DNA from: JBDKVA01 sp039679375
GTDB lineage: Bacteria > Bacillota > Clostridia > Acetivibrionales > DTU013
DNA: 57,412 nt
Direction of reading: 5' to 3'
NCBI GenBank assembly: GCA_039679375.1
Contig: JBDKVA010000075.1
Coordinates: 1-57,412 of the forward strand
A program made the position numbers and the translations under genes. The notes under the pieces were generated by a model. That model had not been told where the DNA came from. It searched no databases and saw nothing but the letters and a program-made list of their open reading frames with translations. Below are positions 17,393-25,408 of this stretch, in pieces. Each line of letters starts with the position of its first letter. Position 1 is the first letter of the stretch.

Positions 17393-18733
17393 ATGAAAAT
17401 TTTATCAAGCGTAATGGAGCAGGTAATTAAAAGGAATCCTAATGAACCCGAATTCCATCAGGCGGTCAGAGAGGTTCTCGAATCCCTTGAGCCGGTTGCA
17501 AAAAGACATCCCGAATGGGTAAAGGCAGGGATATTTGACAGAATCGTAGAGCCTGAAAGGCAGATCATCTTCAGGGTACCCTGGGTTGACGACAATGGCA
17601 GGGTTCAGGTAAACAGAGGCTACAGGATCCAGTTCAACAGTGCGATCGGGCCATATAAGGGAGGCATCCGTCTGCATCCATCCGTTTATTCCGGCATCAT
17701 CAAATTCCTCGGTTTTGAGCAGATCTTAAAAAATTCCCTTACAGGCCTCCCGATGGGCGGTGCAAAGGGCGGCAGTGATTTCGACCCCAAAGGCAAATCC
17801 GATAATGAGGTCATGAGATTTTGCCAGAGCTTTATGTTTGAATTGTCAAGGCATATCGGCGAAAATACGGATGTCCCGGCAGGAGATATCGGCACCGGTG
17901 CGCGTGAAATAGGCTATATGTTCGGAATGTATAAGAAACTGAAGAATGACTTTACCGGAGTCCTTACCGGTAAAGGACTTACCTGGGGCGGAAGCCTGGC
18001 AAGGACAGAAGCTACGGGATATGGCCTGTGTTATTTCATGGAAGAGGCGATGAGAACTTTGAAGGGCAAATCCTTCAAGGGATCGACCGTTGTCATATCC
18101 GGCTCGGGAAATGTCGCCATATATGCTACTGAGAAAGTTCGGCAGCTTGGCGGCAAGGTAGTGGCTCTCAGCGATTCGAACGGTTATATATACGATCCTG
18201 ACGGAATCAAGCTTGATACCGTCAAACAGCTTAAGGAAGTGGAACGCAAGAGGATCAGCGAATATGTGAAATTCCATCCCCGAGCTGCTTATACAGAAGG
18301 CTGCAGCCAGATCTGGTCAATTAAATGCGACATCGCGCTGCCATGCGCAACACAGAATGAAATCGATGAAGCTTCTGCAAAAATGCTTGTTGCAAACGGA
18401 TGCTTCGCAGTCGGAGAAGGCGCAAATATGCCCTCCACACTTGAAGCCACCGAGGTATTTTTAAAGAGCGGCGTCGTATTCGGGCCTGCGAAGGCAGCAA
18501 ATGCAGGCGGTGTAGCTACCTCCGGCCTTGAAATGTGCCAGAACAGCATGAGATACTCCTGGACATTCGAAGAGGTAGACGCTAAATTGAAGGAAATCAT
18601 GATAAACATATTCAAAAATGCAAGCGCGGCAGCCAAGGATTACGGTTTCGGGAACAATCTGGTGGCAGGCGCCAACATAGCCGGTTTTGAAAAAGTAGCC
18701 AGGGCTATGTATGAGCAGGGAATTACTTATTAA
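17393..18733 (+). CDS. gdhA: NADP-type glutamate dehydrogenase
   Basis: 446 residues, the usual length of the hexameric 50-kDa class. It catalyses reductive amination of 2-oxoglutarate to glutamate, or the reverse. Recognised segments: YKGGIRLHPSV, the catalytic-Lys region LPMGGAKGGSDFDPKGKS, PAGDIGTGAREIGYM, and the nucleotide-binding GSGNVAIYATEK. The start at 17393 follows AGGAGG. The gene stands alone with its own promoter and a strong terminator. Cofactor preference is inferred from overall similarity to the bacterial NADP class. Confidence 0.95.
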   Translation: MKILSSVMEQVIKRNPNEPEFHQAVREVLESLEPVAKRHPEWVKAGIFDRIVEPERQIIFRVPWVDDNGRVQVNRGYRIQFNSAIGPYKGGIRLHPSVYSGIIKFLGFEQILKNSLTGLPMGGAKGGSDFDPKGKSDNEVMRFCQSFMFELSRHIGENTDVPAGDIGTGAREIGYMFGMYKKLKNDFTGVLTGKGLTWGGSLARTEATGYGLCYFMEEAMRTLKGKSFKGSTVVISGSGNVAIYATEKVRQLGGKVVALSDSNGYIYDPDGIKLDTVKQLKEVERKRISEYVKFHPRAAYTEGCSQIWSIKCDIALPCATQNEIDEASAKMLVANGCFAVGEGANMPSTLEATEVFLKSGVVFGPAKAANAGGVATSGLEMCQNSMRYSWTFEEVDAKLKEIMINIFKNASAAAKDYGFGNNLVAGANIAGFEKVARAMYEQGITY

Positions 18734-18744
18734 TTACAATATTA

Positions 18745-18785
18745 AAAAAAGTCCATGTAGCGTATATGCTACATGGACTTTTTTG
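18745..18785. terminator. Strong (bidirectional) terminator of gdhA
   Basis: AAAAAGTCCATGTAGC pairs with GCTACATGGACTTTTT around a 6-base loop and ends in TTTTTT. A-run and T-run on opposite sides let it stop transcription from both gdhA (plus) and the deacetylase gene at 18834 (minus). Confidence 0.92.
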
Positions 18786-18833
18786 TATTCCGTTACTCAT
18801 AAAAGCGTCCTGACCGGCTGATAAATGATGTTT

Positions 18834-19691
18834 TTAATCTAGTCCGAAACGTTTCAGCTTTGAACTCACATCTGCTTTGAATCGGTCGATGTACGCTGTT
18901 ACGTAAGCTTCGATATCCATAGTTTTATCCTTTATCAAAGGCGTCAGATCCATGGCGTAGGACAGCGCGGTTGCCTCGTCCGTACCATGGGATGCGAAAT
19001 ACGTTGCGTTTCCGACTCTCCTGCCCGCTGTTGCAAGATCATATCTTTTCCCGCCGCAAATCTGTGAATCGAATACTTCCAGCACAGCAGCCGCTATATT
19101 GGGATGAGCGGATACATCAAATGCCACTTTCTCTTCATCATTTACCCAGTCCAGATTCCTCCAGACTTCGCAGCCGTAGAATTTTTCGGGCAAAGCATCC
19201 TCCGGCAGTTCTCTTAAGGCTTTGAGCAATTTCAACGCAGTGGAAACATGCGTATCATGCTTGTCTGCAAGATTGTGGGTATATATGACAGACGGCTTTG
19301 CCGCCAGTATCAGCTTTTTCAGTTCTTCGACAACATCCCTGTTTGCCGGATCCTTTACCGCTGAACTGCTGTAGTCCATTAATGCCAGCGCGGAATATTC
19401 GCCTACAAATGCGGCTTTCTTCTGTTCGAGCTTTCTTATCTGCTGCATCTGCTGATCCGTATAATCTGCATACAGTCCGTTTCTTGGGCTTCCAGCGCCA
19501 TTGGTTGCCACTACTGCCATGAACCATTTGTCGTTCCTGCCAAAGCACTGGCCTATTCCATCGTATGACATGATCTCAATATCGTCCTGATGAGCCGAAA
19601 CAGTCAGGTGAGTAGTTCTGCCAATTGCTTCGTCTAGAGGTTTATTGTCGGGCACATAAAATTCAGCCCCTGGATTTTTCAGTTTCATCAT
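18834..19691 (-). CDS. PIG-L family deacetylase
   Basis: About 285 residues. The zinc motif AHQDDIEI (AHxDDxE type) lies near residue 35 and a second ligand set in DKHDTHVS. PIG-L/LmbE enzymes remove N-acetyl groups from GlcNAc-containing sugars. Next to a ROK kinase, a SIS deaminase/isomerase and a NagR-like regulator, a role in deacetylating an N-acetyl amino sugar is likely. The reading frame is open to 19766, but those first 25 codons belong to repeat C; AAAGGAG stands before the ATG pair at 19691/19688, the likely start. Confidence 0.85.
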   Translation of the reverse strand: MMKLKNPGAEFYVPDNKPLDEAIGRTTHLTVSAHQDDIEIMSYDGIGQCFGRNDKWFMAVVATNGAGSPRNGLYADYTDQQMQQIRKLEQKKAAFVGEYSALALMDYSSSAVKDPANRDVVEELKKLILAAKPSVIYTHNLADKHDTHVSTALKLLKALRELPEDALPEKFYGCEVWRNLDWVNDEEKVAFDVSAHPNIAAAVLEVFDSQICGGKRYDLATAGRRVGNATYFASHGTDEATALSYAMDLTPLIKDKTMDIEAYVTAYIDRFKADVSSKLKRFGLD

Positions 19692-19725
19692 AATATCTCC
19701 TTTAACTTTGCGCATTGCGCTAGCT

Positions 19726-19831
19726 ATATACATTGAAAAAAGAATTGGGATCACAAGTTTTTTCATATGTATTACCTTGATTTAATGTTGAACAAATTTT
19801 ATTCATTCATTATCCCAAACCATTTGTTCAA
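19726..19831 (-). repeat. Repeat C, copy 1 (inverted repeat plus leader ORF)
   Basis: 106 bases, the same length as 26494-26599 and nearly identical to it, in opposite orientation. It has outer arms TTGAACAAAT / ATTTGTTCAA (19788-19797, 19822-19831), then on the minus strand AAGGTAATACATATG and a short ORF beginning MKKLVIPILFSMY. Here that ORF runs in frame into the deacetylase gene. It lies in the promoter area of the deacetylase gene. Confidence 0.85.
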
Positions 19832-19868
19832 CTTGTATAAACATAATGTGTTCATTTAATGATCAGCA

Positions 19869-21275
19869 TCAAACTATTTCCGGCAGGCTTGCGGCAGCAA
19901 TAGACTGTCCGACTCTCCTGCTCGATTCATCTGGCAGGTGGATGCGGATACTCCCGGCAAGCTCCGGGAACTCCTGCTTCAATACTTCTCCGGCCTTCCT
20001 TACGATAACTTCCCCGCCTTTGCCGGATGTCACACGCCCTAATACCAGTATGTGCTTCATCTCATAAAAGTCCGCATAGTGAGCTATGGCATAGCCAAGG
20101 TAGCAGCCAATCGATTCGAAGATCGCCTCGGCACGTTTATCCCCATTTTCATGCAAGCCCTGTACAACTTTCAGCTTTTCAGCCGGAGACAGCCCATCCT
20201 CCAGCACGATGCCTGCAGGTGCGGCCAGCTTTATCACGGCATCCTGTGAAAAATACTTCACGCCGCAGCCATAATCCCCGGACCACTCGTCTACCATGGA
20301 TCCCTGGTTATAGTCAACCGGTACGAATGCCAATTCATTGAGCCAGCCGGTAATATTCCCCTCGGAATCGATATAGCCGGCCGCTTCGCTGGTACCCATC
20401 GCAAGGCCCAGTACTTTGGTATCATCCAGATCCATTGCTCCGGCCAGAGCAGTAACATCCCCGTCATTTGCAACCTGCAAAGGTACTCCGTTGAATTCCT
20501 TCTGTATCCTTATGAAGATGTCCTTTACTTTTTTCTCAAACAGATCCTCCGGCACCTTGAGGAAGAGTGAAGCCACCATCACCCGGTTATTGATATAAAT
20601 GCCGGCCGAGCTTACACCTATGGCATCTACACGCGGCATATGAGCTGCGGCGGACTTCATGGCTGCAAGAATCCCGTCATAATGATAATCCGGGTCGCTC
20701 TGAAGCTTGGGGTACCATACTACTTCTTCACTGTACACTGCTTTTCCGTCCACTACGGCAGAAACCTTTCTGTCGCTTCCACCCGCGTCAAAGCCGATAC
20801 GGCAGCCGTCCAGATGCCGTCCGACCGGCGTAGCGCCTTCTTTAGATGAAGGCACCCTGTCCGCTTCCGTTATGGCGACGGTAAAAGGCTTTTCATATAC
20901 CTTGCCCATGAAAATAGCATCGAATTCCCTTGAACCGCCCTTCTTATATGCATCCCTGATGTATTCCCCAATGTACTTCGGTCCGCCGATGATTACTTTC
21001 CAGCCGCCCCGCACCCATAAAAGGGCTTTTACCAGCCTGTCAATGTAAAAGCAGCTCTCTTCCTCATGCCCGCTCCCTTGTGCATAAACCTCCGTCCGGT
21101 ATGTGGAGATCAGGCCGTCGGAACGTTCGAGAGCTATAGCTATTGGTACGTTTTTACCTGATGCCTTGACGGATCTTAAAAAATACCTGTTTGCCAGGGC
21201 AGCCGGGCAAAACTCAGGATCAAGCGGCGGCAGCAATTGGGGTTTTATATCCGGAATAATTCCTTTCATGTTCAT
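19869..21275 (-). CDS. ROK-family sugar kinase with N-terminal extension
   Basis: 468 residues, longer than the ~300 usual for ROK kinases. Residues about 165-465 hold the ROK/hexokinase-fold domain: phosphate-1 motif IGFDAGGSDRKVSAVVDG, the segment LQVANDGDVTALAGAM with the putative catalytic Asp, and LGLAMGTSEAAGYID. The first ~165 residues form an alpha/beta region I do not recognise; it may help substrate binding. Likely role: ATP phosphorylation of an amino sugar before the SIS enzyme acts. The cysteine zinc cluster of many ROK proteins is not obvious. It lies 78 bases downstream of the SIS gene and upstream of the deacetylase gene, so one operon is likely. Confidence 0.78.
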   Translation of the reverse strand: MNMKGIIPDIKPQLLPPLDPEFCPAALANRYFLRSVKASGKNVPIAIALERSDGLISTYRTEVYAQGSGHEEESCFYIDRLVKALLWVRGGWKVIIGGPKYIGEYIRDAYKKGGSREFDAIFMGKVYEKPFTVAITEADRVPSSKEGATPVGRHLDGCRIGFDAGGSDRKVSAVVDGKAVYSEEVVWYPKLQSDPDYHYDGILAAMKSAAAHMPRVDAIGVSSAGIYINNRVMVASLFLKVPEDLFEKKVKDIFIRIQKEFNGVPLQVANDGDVTALAGAMDLDDTKVLGLAMGTSEAAGYIDSEGNITGWLNELAFVPVDYNQGSMVDEWSGDYGCGVKYFSQDAVIKLAAPAGIVLEDGLSPAEKLKVVQGLHENGDKRAEAIFESIGCYLGYAIAHYADFYEMKHILVLGRVTSGKGGEVIVRKAGEVLKQEFPELAGSIRIHLPDESSRRVGQSIAAASLPEIV

Positions 21276-21353
21276 TAACCTCCTACGATTTTAAATATTT
21301 ATCATAATTTCAAGCCTGTCAGCTTATATCAAGGCTTTCGGCGTGGCAAGCAA

Positions 21354-22391
21354 CTATTTGGTGATCGTCACCTTTTTTAATTCCCTTGGACTGTCCGGGT
21401 TGAGTCCTTTAGCGAGTGATAGGTTGCAGGCGAATATTTGAGCGATGACAACATTGTAAAATGGAGATAAAATATCATTATTTGTTGAAGGTATGGAGAA
21501 AGAGCAATCACCCATGCCAAGTATCTCCCTGTCATCGGAAATAATGATCAGTTCCGCTCCGCTTCCCTTGAGTCTGGTGATCATCTCTTTTACGTCACCG
21601 AGTGCAGGACCGGCAGGAGCAATGACAAATACAGGCATGTCCTTCTCGATCATTGCATAAGGCCCATGATAAAAGTCCGACGTAGCATAAGCTTTAGCCC
21701 TTACATAGCAGGTTTCCTGTATCTTCAGCGCTGTTTCGAGGGCGATGGAATAATTCACCCCTCTGGCCAGAACAAAGCACTCCTCCATGTAACGGTAGCG
21801 CTGTACCTTTTCGCTGATGCATCCCGAGTTCTTGATTATATCGGCAATTCCAACCGGAATCTTTTTGATTTCATCCAAAAGCGCCTTATCGTCTGCCCAC
21901 ACCGCAGTGAGTGCGGAAAGCAGCGTAAGCTGCGCCAAAAATGTCTTTGTGGCTGCTACACTTTTTTCAAGGCCTGCGCTGCAATCCAGATGATATTTTG
22001 CTTCAAGCGCCAGCGGTGAATCCGGGAAGTTGGTAATGCTTACCGTAAGTGCACCTGCCAGATTGGCGGCTTTGATCACTTCAAGCACGTCGGCGGCTTT
22101 TCCCGACTGGGAGATGCCGATCACCAATGTCCTGTCCAACTTAAGGTTCCTATGATATACGGTAAATACGGACGGTGCCGCGAGCGCAACAGGGATACCG
22201 AGTGTGATTTCCATAATGTATTTTGCATATACGGCTGCGTGATCCGACGTCCCTCTGGCTGCTATCATGACGCGGTCGATATCCGATTTCCTGATATTGC
22301 CGGCGATTTCAGACAAAAGGCCAATATTCCTGTTCAGGCAGCTCTCCACCACCTGCGGCTCTTCTTTTATTTCACTCCACATCAGTGTCAT
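21354..22391 (-). CDS. SIS-domain amino-sugar phosphate deaminase/isomerase (GlmS-C/NagB-II-like)
   Basis: 345 residues with two SIS domains and no glutaminase domain. Motifs of the GlmS isomerase half are present: ARGTSDHAAVYAKY, VIGISQSGKAADVLE, VAATKTFLAQL and the ending LNPDSPRELKKVTITK. Such stand-alone proteins include NagB-II, AgaS and FrlB deaminases. With a ROK kinase and a deacetylase, glucosamine- or galactosamine-6-phosphate deamination is the best guess; the exact sugar cannot be read. It is preceded by a palindromic operator (22424-22435) and the GntR gene. Confidence 0.8.
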   Translation of the reverse strand: MTLMWSEIKEEPQVVESCLNRNIGLLSEIAGNIRKSDIDRVMIAARGTSDHAAVYAKYIMEITLGIPVALAAPSVFTVYHRNLKLDRTLVIGISQSGKAADVLEVIKAANLAGALTVSITNFPDSPLALEAKYHLDCSAGLEKSVAATKTFLAQLTLLSALTAVWADDKALLDEIKKIPVGIADIIKNSGCISEKVQRYRYMEECFVLARGVNYSIALETALKIQETCYVRAKAYATSDFYHGPYAMIEKDMPVFVIAPAGPALGDVKEMITRLKGSGAELIIISDDREILGMGDCSFSIPSTNNDILSPFYNVVIAQIFACNLSLAKGLNPDSPRELKKVTITK

Positions 22392-22423
22392 TATAAATCC
22401 TCCCTATCGGTATATATGTATAG

Positions 22424-22435
22424 TGGTATATACCA
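22424..22435. promoter_or_regulatory. NagR/YvoA-like operator
   Basis: TGGTATATACCA is a perfect 12-base palindrome, with a related half site CGGTATAT 12-15 bases to its left. It lies 33 bases before the SIS gene start and matches the style of sites bound by HutC-type GntR repressors such as NagR/YvoA. The adjacent GntR protein is the natural candidate. Confidence 0.7.
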
Positions 22436-22506
22436 TCTAATTCAAATTATATCATGGTCTTTTTCAGGAATCAATATGGTTCATAAACAATTTGCCGTTT
22501 TTGGGT

Positions 22507-23238
22507 TCATCTCTCCCTGTTCATATAGATCCGCACATTGTATGTATATTCGTCTGACCTGTAAACATCCTTTTCGTAAAAAAGCCTGGTCCCATCATCA
22601 TTATGGCTTGTATTGGTGATCCTCAAAACAGGGGTGGCATCCGGCAGGTCGAGAAGCTTTTTCTCTTCCTTCGTCGGTTTGACCGCCTCGATCACATTGT
22701 CGATATAGCTTATAGAAAAGGAATATTCCTCCTTAAGAAGCTTATAAAGTGAAGATTTCAGGTCAAATGCTTCAAGCCGCGGGCAATACCTTTCCGGAAT
22801 GAAGACCTCCTCAATGGCAATAGGTACGTCATTGGCCAGTCTGAGCCTTTTTATATTATAGAGTTTATCATCTTCCTTTAAATTCAATATCGTGTTTATG
22901 TCATTCCGGTCGGATATTTTTTCAAAATGAAGAATAACCGTGGATGGTACAAGACCTTTGTTACGGACCGTATCGGAAAAGCTCATAATATTCCGCTGCA
23001 CGATTTTGCTCTTGGCTACAAAAGTACCCCTTCCCTTTTCCCTGTACAATACGCCTTCCGTGACAAGCTGGTTCAAAGCCTGACGGACTGTCATCCTGCT
23101 GATGTTCAGTTCCTCTCCGAGATCGCGCTCGGAAGGGATAAGGCTCCCTTCAGTAAACTCCCCGTCCTTTATTTTCTTCAGAATGATATTTTTCAATTGA
23201 TAGTACACTGGAATCGGGCTTTTTTTATCTATATACAT
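22507..23238 (-). CDS. GntR/HutC-family repressor, NagR-like
   Basis: 243 residues. An N-terminal winged helix (IPVYYQLKNIILKKI; GSLIPSERDLGEELNISRMT; GRGTFVAKSK) is followed by a UTRA effector domain ending in the typical SDEYTYNVRIYMNRER. In the family, NagR/YvoA binds GlcN-6-P or GlcNAc-6-P and releases its operator. It sits directly upstream of the SIS, ROK and deacetylase genes on the same strand and probably controls them through the palindrome at 22424. ATG 23238 is a plausible start; upstream is AAAGAGGTAG. Confidence 0.88.
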   Translation of the reverse strand: MYIDKKSPIPVYYQLKNIILKKIKDGEFTEGSLIPSERDLGEELNISRMTVRQALNQLVTEGVLYREKGRGTFVAKSKIVQRNIMSFSDTVRNKGLVPSTVILHFEKISDRNDINTILNLKEDDKLYNIKRLRLANDVPIAIEEVFIPERYCPRLEAFDLKSSLYKLLKEEYSFSISYIDNVIEAVKPTKEEKKLLDLPDATPVLRITNTSHNDDGTRLFYEKDVYRSDEYTYNVRIYMNRER

Positions 23239-23380
23239 TTTCTACCTCTTTAAAATTAATCACAGTAAAAGGGACATTCCGGAATTACAGAAAACAGATA
23301 TCAAATAACAGACCTAAGTATAACTTCGGAGAAATTCTTAAATCTGACTTCTGATCTCCGGTATCCGGTATCTGCCTTTC

Positions 23381-23532
23381 GGTGTGTCCATATTGCTTTA
23401 GCGTCATAAGGGGACATTCCTCAGGCCCTGATACCTTTCTTCCCGTTGAGGTGTGTCCATATCGCTTTAGCGTCATAAGGGGACATTCCTCAGGCCCTAA
23501 AGCCTTTCTTCCTGTTGAGGTGTGTCCCCTAT
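23381..23532. repeat. 69-base tandem repeat (two full units plus a partial one)
   Basis: Units start at 23381, 23450 and 23519 with GGTGTGTCC. Each full unit contains GCTTTAGCGTCATAAGGGGA, CATTCCTCAGGCCCT and CCTTTCTTCC; the third stops after about 14 bases. A related GGGACATTCCGGAATTAC lies before them at about 23271. AGGGGACA and TGTCCCCT are inverted, recalling REP/IS200-like ends. The whole gap 23239-23618 holds no gene. Confidence 0.85.
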
Positions 23533-23618
23533 CCTATATACTACTCAATCCCTTATGTAATGTCAAAGAGATTTTTAATGCCGGTACTTTAAATAGTTAC
23601 CGGCATTTGTTGTAATTA

Positions 23619-24260
23619 TTATGCTGTTGATTTGGATTGAAAGCGCTGATTTGGAATATTAGCCGACTCTTGTTTACCGTAAGTTAGATTTAATGATGTT
23701 CTGGCGATAAAAATCTTTAAATGTCTGATGAAGCGCTTATCCCTTTGCACGACTTTAAGACACGCCCTGAATTTGTCATCGTTTGGTATGCAGTAGATAA
23801 CCTCGCATTTGATGTCATAGGGAATATTGTCAATTACAAATTGAAAAGCCAGAATCTTGCCGATGCTTATTGCATGGTCGCATATAATGCCGATCCCGGC
23901 CATCGATAGTTCATTGATGATAAATACAAGGGGCTGGTCCAGAAGGGAAGGCTCCGACTTTATATTGTCAAATATGATATGACACTCCACCCATTGCATA
24001 TGCCGGATCCTTACAAAAAGCCTTCTGTCGGCAAGCTGTTTTTCGCTGAGCTTATTTAACAAGGTATAGTCATTGCCCCATACATTTTCATCTACCGGCG
24101 GCTGTTCCGCCTGTACTTCATCCTTCTCTGCCGGTTCTGTACCCTGCCCGGCGCCGGCAGCAGCTGTATGACGCCCGTTAATCTCATAAGCGCCTGGTCT
24201 TTCTACTCTTTCTTCGTTTTTCTTACCACCGCTGATGATAATCTTATTATGCATCATCAC
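23619..24260 (-). CDS. PilZ-domain protein (probable c-di-GMP receptor)
   Basis: 213 residues. The N-terminal ~75 residues are polar and low in complexity. The C-terminal part looks like a PilZ domain: an Arg-rich ADRRLFVRIR switch, ELSMAGIGI as a variant of the (D/N)xSxxG motif (Glu in place of Asp), then alternating strands such as IKCEVIYCI. PilZ proteins bind c-di-GMP and control motility or envelope functions; the altered motif makes binding uncertain. It is a lone gene between the GntR gene and the ABC permeases. ATG 24260 has no strong ribosome binding site. Confidence 0.65.
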   Translation of the reverse strand: MMMHNKIIISGGKKNEERVERPGAYEINGRHTAAAGAGQGTEPAEKDEVQAEQPPVDENVWGNDYTLLNKLSEKQLADRRLFVRIRHMQWVECHIIFDNIKSEPSLLDQPLVFIINELSMAGIGIICDHAISIGKILAFQFVIDNIPYDIKCEVIYCIPNDDKFRACLKVVQRDKRFIRHLKIFIARTSLNLTYGKQESANIPNQRFQSKSTA

Positions 24261-24347
24261 TTATCAACCTTATACCTTTCCGGATATAATAGTGGATTTA
24301 TCTATATTTTACCACAGATGCCACTAGTTAATAAATAGATTAAGCAT

Positions 24348-24377
24348 CCTATAAGGTTGGGACTAATGTCCTATAGG
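24348..24377. other. Small nested inverted repeat in the PilZ/ABC gap
   Basis: CCTATA ... TATAGG encloses GGAC-TAAT-GTCC, and CACTATAAGG follows. It lies about 90 bases upstream of the PilZ gene start and 145 bases downstream of the permease stop. It may be a regulator site or a short RNA structure. Apart from this and repeat A copy 4, the gap 24261-24519 shows nothing. Confidence 0.35.
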
Positions 24378-24422
24378 GTCACTATAAGGCCAAACAAGTA
24401 CAGGGTTGTCAACGGATCAACC

Positions 24423-24522
24423 AATGTGGGCTACCGCCCACAACCCAGCGAATGTACTTATTTCCGCGAAAGTGAAACTATTTTATTGTTTTTTATTGCA
24501 ATTTCGCGGCAATAAGTCACTA
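24423..24522. repeat. Dispersed structured repeat A, copy 4
   Basis: Full-length copy with both hairpins. The right end GTCACTAG supplies the stop codon TAG of the ABC permease gene ending at 24520, just as copy 1 supplies the ywmB stop. On the permease transcript the element would form a stem-loop directly behind the stop codon. Confidence 0.9.
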
Positions 24523-25407
24523 GCCTTTGACTGAACCGAGCATGACTCCCTTTACAAAGTATTTCTGTATAAAAGGGTAAACCATAATAATCGGTACGAC
24601 CGAAACTACGATCGTCGCATACTTCAGCCCGTCTTCTGTAATTGCCATGTCCCTGGTTTGGGATATGGCAGATTTGGTGACGCCCTCTCCCTGAATGATC
24701 AAGTTTCTCAATACACACTGCAGAGGATACTTTGACGGAGTTTGAATATACAAATACGGAACAAAAAAAGAATTCCACATATCAACAGCATAAAAAAGTC
24801 CGACCGCTGCCAGCACAGCTTTGGACGTAGGCAGCACAAGGTGGAGAAAAACCCCAAAATCATTCAGGCCGTCAACATGCCCCGAATCTTCAATCTCGGA
24901 AGGGAAGCTGAAAAAGAAGCTTTTCATTATAATCAAATACCATGAGCTGACAGCTGTGACAATAATGATCACCCATATCGTGTCGATCAGTCCAAGGCTT
25001 TTTGCATTCAGAAATTGCGGGATCATGCCGCTGTTAAAGAACATTGGTATCGTCACAAATATATTGAAGAATTTAACAAACGCGAGCTTTCCTGTCTTGC
25101 TTAAAGCATATGCGGCGGCGCTGGTGACGGAAAGAGATACTGCCGTTCCCAGCGCAACATATATGATGGTATTTTTATATGCTGTAAAAATAGTCGGACT
25201 GTTGAAAACATACTTGTACATTTCAAGCGTGAACCCTTTGGGGTAAAACGTCACTTCATTTTTCATGACATACAGTTTACCAGACAGAGATACTGCGATC
25301 ATATATACAAAAGGATAAACGATCGCAAAAATCATGAATCCCAGCACCAGAATTTTTAAAATGGTCCATATCGTAAATTTTTTCCTTTTCAATGTCTTAT
25401 CCTCCAT
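24520..25407 (-). CDS. CUT1 sugar ABC transporter permease (LplC/YtcP/AraQ type)
   Basis: About 295 residues with six membrane helices (first at KILVLGFMIFAIVYPFVYMI). It carries an EAA-like loop (VDGLNDFGVFLHLVLPTSKA) and the canonical ending FVKGVMLGSVKG. It forms the inner-membrane channel with the permease encoded just upstream. ATG 25407 lies one base after the upstream stop, so translation is probably coupled; in-frame codons further up lie inside the neighbouring gene. No ATPase gene is present, as usual for CUT1 systems that share MsmK. The stop codon is part of repeat A. Confidence 0.9.
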   Translation of the reverse strand: MEDKTLKRKKFTIWTILKILVLGFMIFAIVYPFVYMIAVSLSGKLYVMKNEVTFYPKGFTLEMYKYVFNSPTIFTAYKNTIIYVALGTAVSLSVTSAAAYALSKTGKLAFVKFFNIFVTIPMFFNSGMIPQFLNAKSLGLIDTIWVIIIVTAVSSWYLIIMKSFFFSFPSEIEDSGHVDGLNDFGVFLHLVLPTSKAVLAAVGLFYAVDMWNSFFVPYLYIQTPSKYPLQCVLRNLIIQGEGVTKSAISQTRDMAITEDGLKYATIVVSVVPIIMVYPFIQKYFVKGVMLGSVKG

Positions 25408-25408
25408 A

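Noticed and set aside
19692..19766. Deacetylase start at 19766 giving a hydrophobic, signal-like N-terminus
   Set aside because: Those codons belong to repeat C and recur at 26559; AAAGGAG before 19691/19688 marks the real start, and the enzyme should be cytoplasmic.
23381..23532. Possible CRISPR array of 69-base period
   Set aside because: The whole unit including the would-be spacer is repeated, so it is a simple tandem repeat.
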